The position numbers and the translations under genes were made by a program. From an uncultured Oscillospiraceae bacterium (GTDB taxonomy: Bacteria > Bacillota > Clostridia > Oscillospirales > Oscillospiraceae), in assembly GCA_947624465.1 (NCBI GenBank), contig CANQKJ010000065.1, forward strand, positions 1 to 9,624: a stretch of 9,624 nucleotides of DNA. The letters run 5' to 3'. Below the pieces are notes generated by a model. It was not told the origin of the DNA. It ran no database searches and was given only the letters and a program-made list of their open reading frames with translations. Positions 6,513-9,624 of the stretch are shown here, one piece after another (the stretch's first letter is position 1; the number at the start of each line of letters is the position of its first letter).

Positions 6513-7925
6513 TTGGAGCGAACCACCCCCGTCATCCCCGCCGAGGACATCCGGCGGCAAAGAGAATACTGCGCGGAGCTGCGTGAGCGCAACGCCGCCC
6601 TGCCCGCCCCGCCCACCGCTTGGGTGGACACCTACGGCTGCCAGCAGAACGAGGCCGACTCCGAGCTGATCCGGGGGATGCTGGCCGATATGGGCTATAC
6701 CGTCACCGGCAGCGAGGACGGGGCCGACGTGATCGTCATCAACACCTGCGCGGTCCGGGAGCACGCGGAGCAGCGGGTGTTCGGCAACCTGGGGGCCCTG
6801 GTCCACGGCAAGCGGAGGAACCCGGGCCAGATCATCTGCGTGTGCGGCTGCATGGCCCAGGAGGAGCACGTGGCGGAGCGCATCCGCCAGACCTACCGGC
6901 ACGTGGACCTGGTGTTCGGGCCCCAGTCCCTGTGGAGGTTCCCGGAGCTGTTCCGGCGGGTATACCTCCGCCGGGGCCGGGTGTTCGACCGGGACGAGTC
7001 CGCCGGGGCCATCGCGGAGGGGCTGCCGGTCCGCCGGTCCGGGTCCATCAAGGCGTGGGTGTCCGTCATGTACGGGTGCAATAATTTCTGTACCTACTGC
7101 ATCGTCCCCTATGTCCGGGGGAGGGAGCGGAGCCGGGACCCGGAGGTCATCCTGGACGAGATCCGGGGGCTGGCGGAGCAGGGCTACCGGGACATCACCC
7201 TGCTGGGCCAGAACGTGAACTCCTACGGAAAGGACCTGGGGGCCGGCGTCGACTTCCCCGCGTTGCTGGAGCGGGCCAACGCCATCCCCGGCGATTTTCT
7301 GCTGCGCTTCATGACCTCCCACCCCAAGGACGCCACCGAGCGCCTCTTCGACGTGATGCGGGACTGTGAGAAGGTGGCCCCCGTCATCCACCTGCCCTTC
7401 CAGTCGGGGAACAGCCGGGTGCTGGCCGCCATGAACCGGCGCTATACCAGGGAGCAGTATCTGGACAAGGTGCGGGCCCTCCGGGCGCGCATCCCCGATG
7501 TGGTGCTCACCAGCGACGTGATCGTGGGCTTCCCCGGCGAGACGGAGGCGGAGTTCGGGGACACCCTCTCCCTCATCCGGGAGGTCCGGTTCGACGCCCT
7601 CTTCACCTTTATCTACTCCCCCCGGAAAGGGACCCCGGCGGCGGAGCTGCCCGACCCCTTCTCCCGGGCGGAGAAGCAGGCGTGGTTCGACAGGCTGGTG
7701 GAGGAGCAGAACGCCATCTCCCTGGAAAAGCACCGGGCCTACATCGGGAAGACCCTCCGCTGCCTCATCGACGGGGAGGGGGAGGACCCCCGGAACAATC
7801 TCAACGCCCGCACCGCCGGCAACCGGCTGGTCCACCTGAACGGGGACAAGTCCCTGATCGGGCAGTTCCGGGACGTGAAGATCACCGGCTGCTCCACCTG
7901 GGCCCTGTTCGGGGAACTGGCGTGA
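6513..7925 (+). CDS. miaB: tRNA-2-methylthio-N6-dimethylallyladenosine synthase MiaB
   Basis: MiaB is a radical-SAM methylthiotransferase that adds a 2-methylthio group to i6A37 of tRNAs reading UNN codons, using SAM and two [4Fe-4S] clusters. From the TTG start the protein is 470 residues. The N-terminal UPF0004 domain supplies Cys43 (DTYGCQQNEADSE), Cys79 (NTCAVREHAEQR) and Cys113 (GCMAQEE) for the auxiliary cluster. The radical-SAM motif CxxxCxxC is Cys189, Cys193 and Cys196 in MYGCNNFCTYCIVPYVRGRE, the form typical of MiaB rather than MtaB or RimO. The C-terminus (about 400-470) fits a TRAM RNA-binding domain. Cysteine spacing matches that of characterised MiaB. An N-terminal extension of about 35 residues is common in Firmicutes. 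An ATG start at 6498 would add five residues. The gene leads an apparent operon with the mreD-like gene 26 nt downstream. Confidence 0.95.
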   Translation: MERTTPVIPAEDIRRQREYCAELRERNAALPAPPTAWVDTYGCQQNEADSELIRGMLADMGYTVTGSEDGADVIVINTCAVREHAEQRVFGNLGALVHGKRRNPGQIICVCGCMAQEEHVAERIRQTYRHVDLVFGPQSLWRFPELFRRVYLRRGRVFDRDESAGAIAEGLPVRRSGSIKAWVSVMYGCNNFCTYCIVPYVRGRERSRDPEVILDEIRGLAEQGYRDITLLGQNVNSYGKDLGAGVDFPALLERANAIPGDFLLRFMTSHPKDATERLFDVMRDCEKVAPVIHLPFQSGNSRVLAAMNRRYTREQYLDKVRALRARIPDVVLTSDVIVGFPGETEAEFGDTLSLIREVRFDALFTFIYSPRKGTPAAELPDPFSRAEKQAWFDRLVEEQNAISLEKHRAYIGKTLRCLIDGEGEDPRNNLNARTAGNRLVHLNGDKSLIGQFRDVKITGCSTWALFGELA

Positions 7926-7951
7926 GCCGTTCGTTTCTGTAAGGAGCCGCT

Positions 7952-8455
7952 ATGACCAGACAGGACACCGTTATCCAATGGATCGCCTACGGCGCGGCGC
8001 TGCTCATCGTCGCGGCGGCGGATTACTATGTCCTGGGACCCATGCCCATGTCTCTGCCCCTGCTGCTGCCCGCTGCCGCCGCGGCGGGGGGCGTACTGGA
8101 GGGCCCTGCCTTCGGCGCGGTCTACGGGGCGCTGGCGGGGCTGATGATGAGCGGCCTGGGCCACGAGGGGGCGGTCTGCGTCCTGGGCTGCGCGGCGGTG
8201 GGGTGGCTTGCCGGGCTGATTGCCCAGCACGTCCTCCGCCGGGACTGGTGGGGCTATCTCATCTGCGCGGCGGGGGCCCTGGTCCTCTGGGAGGCATGGC
8301 AGGTGGGCAGCCGGTATTTTGCCGGGCTGGCCCCGCTGGAGGCGCTGCTGAGCGTGGCGCTGCCCGAGCTGGGCTGGTCGCTGGCGTTCCTGCTGCCGGT
8401 GTATTGGCTGGAGCGGTTCTGCTGCGTCCGCTTCGGGAGGATTGCCCATGAATGA
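7952..8455 (+). CDS. mreD: MreD-like integral membrane protein (rod shape determination)
   Basis: The 167-residue protein is very hydrophobic, with five or six membrane segments at about residues 9-28, 33-50, 52-68, 72-93, 99-119 and 131-155 and a short charged C-terminus. Size, topology, the glycine-rich segment GPAFGAVYGALAGLMMSGLG, and the position directly before a PBP2-type gene all fit MreD, the membrane partner of MreB/MreC in the elongasome. MreD sequences are poorly conserved, so the name rests largely on context. AAGGAG at 7941-7946 is 5 nt before the ATG. The stop overlaps the next start by 8 nt (ATGAATGA), suggesting translational coupling. Alternatively it is an unrelated small membrane protein, for example an ECF-transporter S-like component, but the neighbour makes that less likely. 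Confidence 0.65.
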   Translation: MTRQDTVIQWIAYGAALLIVAAADYYVLGPMPMSLPLLLPAAAAAGGVLEGPAFGAVYGALAGLMMSGLGHEGAVCVLGCAAVGWLAGLIAQHVLRRDWWGYLICAAGALVLWEAWQVGSRYFAGLAPLEALLSVALPELGWSLAFLLPVYWLERFCCVRFGRIAHE

Positions 8456-9624
8456 TCCCTTTGAATTCCTGCGCCGGCAGGAGCTGAAAACCGAGAAGGA
8501 GGCCCGGCGGTTGAAGCTGCGCACCCAGGTGCTGATGGCCATTTTCTGCGGGGTGCTGGCGGCGTTTTTCGCGGTGCTGTTCCGCCTCCAGATCGTGGAG
8601 GGGGAGAGCTGGCTGCCCGTCCACATCCACCGCACCACCACCGAGCGGGAGCGGGTGGACAGCGTCCGGGGAGAGATCCTGGACCGCTACGGGCGGCTGC
8701 TGGTCACCAACACCATGAGCTACCATGTGGAGCTGAAGATGGGCGACATGGGGGAGCGCCGCAACGAGATCATCGCCGGCCTGCTGGAGCTGTGCAGGGA
8801 AGAGGGAGTGGAGTGGGCCGAGGCCCTGCCCATCTCCAGGACCGCCCCCTGGACCTACACCGACGAGGAACCACTCCGCTATGACACGGAGGACGAGAAC
8901 GGAGACCCCGTCACCAGGCTTACCGCCCTGGGCAGGCTGGCCCAGGAGCGGGGCTGGGTGAAGGACGCCGTCAGGGAGTCCCCCGACGCGGAGACCCTGT
9001 TCACCGCCATGTGCCTGGACTTCGGCCTCATCGGAAAAGGGGAGACCCCCGACGCCTCCGACCGGGAGGTGGCCGGGGTGCTGTACGCCCTCTACCTCCG
9101 CGCGGAGCAGGTGTATTACACCGACTATATCTTTGCCGACGACGTGGACATCGCCTTCATCTCCAAGGTCAAGGAGCGGGGGCTGGACGGGGTGGTGTTC
9201 AAAACCGACACCGCCCGCCGGACCCTCACCGGCTACGCCGCCCATGTGCTGGGCACGGTGGGGGCCATCCAGGACGGGGAGCAGGACTACTATACCGGCC
9301 TGGGCTATCCGCTGGACGCCACGGTGGGCCGCAGCGGGGTGGAGCTGGCCTTTGAGGAGTGGCTCCACGGCACCAGCGGCACCCGCCTCATCGTCAAGGG
9401 GGAGGACGGGGTCGTCGAGGGGGAGAGCTGGGAGGACGATCAGCCCCCCGTGGCGGGGAGCAGCGTGTCCCTGACGCTGGACATGGCCCTCCAGACCGTC
9501 ACCGAGAACCTGCTCTCCCAGTTCGAGTCCGGCCTGGAGGAGGAGGGGGGCGCCGCCGCCGTGGTGCTGGACATGACCGGCGGGGTGCTGGCCATGGCCT
9601 CCTACCCGGAGTTCAGCGAGTCCC
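8448..9624 (+). CDS. mrdA: Penicillin-binding protein 2-type transpeptidase, N-terminal part
   Basis: The frame is open from ATG 8448 to the end of the window (392 codons) and continues beyond it. Class B PBPs cross-link peptidoglycan; the PBP2/MrdA group works with RodA and MreBCD in elongation. Seen here: a charged cytoplasmic tail, one membrane anchor (about residues 26-47), RGEILDRYGRLL (74-85) opening the dimerization/pedestal domain, GRSGVELAFEEWLHG (from 294), LTLDMALQ (342-349), and GAAAVVLDMTGGVLAMASYP at the start of the transpeptidase domain. The SxxK, SxN and KTG active-site motifs lie outside the window, so activity cannot be judged. GGGAGG at 8435-8440 is 7 nt before the ATG. 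Overlap with the mreD-like gene supports PBP2 rather than the division enzyme FtsI or the sporulation enzyme SpoVD, though the latter cannot be excluded. Confidence 0.88.
   Translation, partial: MNDPFEFLRRQELKTEKEARRLKLRTQVLMAIFCGVLAAFFAVLFRLQIVEGESWLPVHIHRTTTERERVDSVRGEILDRYGRLLVTNTMSYHVELKMGDMGERRNEIIAGLLELCREEGVEWAEALPISRTAPWTYTDEEPLRYDTEDENGDPVTRLTALGRLAQERGWVKDAVRESPDAETLFTAMCLDFGLIGKGETPDASDREVAGVLYALYLRAEQVYYTDYIFADDVDIAFISKVKERGLDGVVFKTDTARRTLTGYAAHVLGTVGAIQDGEQDYYTGLGYPLDATVGRSGVELAFEEWLHGTSGTRLIVKGEDGVVEGESWEDDQPPVAGSSVSLTLDMALQTVTENLLSQFESGLEEEGGAAAVVLDMTGGVLAMASYPEFSES

Noticed and set aside
6071..6631. A minus-strand frame of 186 residues crossing the intergenic region 6207-6497
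   Set aside because: It extends into coding DNA on both sides, has no ribosome binding site or family resemblance, and has a shuffled-looking composition.
6387..7835. A 482-residue minus-strand open frame opposite miaB
   Set aside because: It mirrors the miaB codons, shows no recognisable domain and contradicts the strong miaB cysteine motifs. It is a composition artefact.
8259..9368. A 369-residue minus-strand open frame opposite the PBP2-type gene
   Set aside because: The plus frame encodes clear penicillin-binding protein motifs; this frame is low-complexity and unsupported.
1..9624. Search for CRISPR arrays, tRNAs, rRNA, insertion sequences, integrases or toxin-antitoxin genes
   Set aside because: No regularly spaced repeats, cloverleaf-like stretches, transposase motifs or terminal inverted repeats were seen; all long stretches are explained by housekeeping genes.

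Overview
This looks like ordinary chromosomal DNA of a high-G+C member of the Clostridia, most likely an Oscillospiraceae/Flavonifractor-like gut anaerobe. The clues are third codon positions almost always G or C, strong AGGAGG-type ribosome binding sites, a single-chain PurL, a YerC/TrpR-like protein, and a clostridial-style MiaB and penicillin-binding protein. Genus is inference; no rRNA or marker comparison was possible. I see no phage, transposon, CRISPR, tRNA, rRNA or defence genes.

Layout. (1) 1-831, plus strand: the C-terminal part of a family 5 (peptide/nickel type) ABC transporter solute-binding protein whose start lies outside the window. (2) 866-4564, plus strand: complete purL, only 34 nt after it. 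(3) 4579-4609: a strong hairpin between convergent genes. (4) 4625-4924, minus strand: a small YerC/YecD-family DNA-binding protein. (5) 4925-5078: a short divergent regulatory region with a good promoter for the minus gene and an extended -10 promoter for the plus gene. (6) 5079-6206, plus strand: a metallophosphoesterase of the PPP/ApaH/PrpE kind with an unassigned C-terminal domain. (7) 6207-6512: an A+T-rich, repeat-dense intergenic stretch ending in a convincing promoter. (8) 6513-7925 miaB, 7952-8455 mreD-like, and 8448 to the window end a PBP2-type transpeptidase, which together look like one operon.

How the genes fit together. PurL performs step 4 of purine synthesis but is not next to other pur genes here. 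MiaB thiomethylates tRNAs that read UNN codons. The MreD-like membrane protein and the PBP2-type enzyme belong to the cell-elongation machinery, and their 8-nt overlap suggests translational coupling. The divergent YerC-like/phosphoesterase pair shares a regulatory region, so YerC autoregulation or cross-regulation is possible but untested.

I did not find an obvious new system. The best candidates for a second look are the repeat-dense region 6207-6449 with degenerate DnaA-box-like motifs, the phosphoesterase with a GNCD motif in place of GNHE plus an extra C-terminal domain, and the miaB-mreD-PBP2 arrangement without mreB/mreC immediately upstream.
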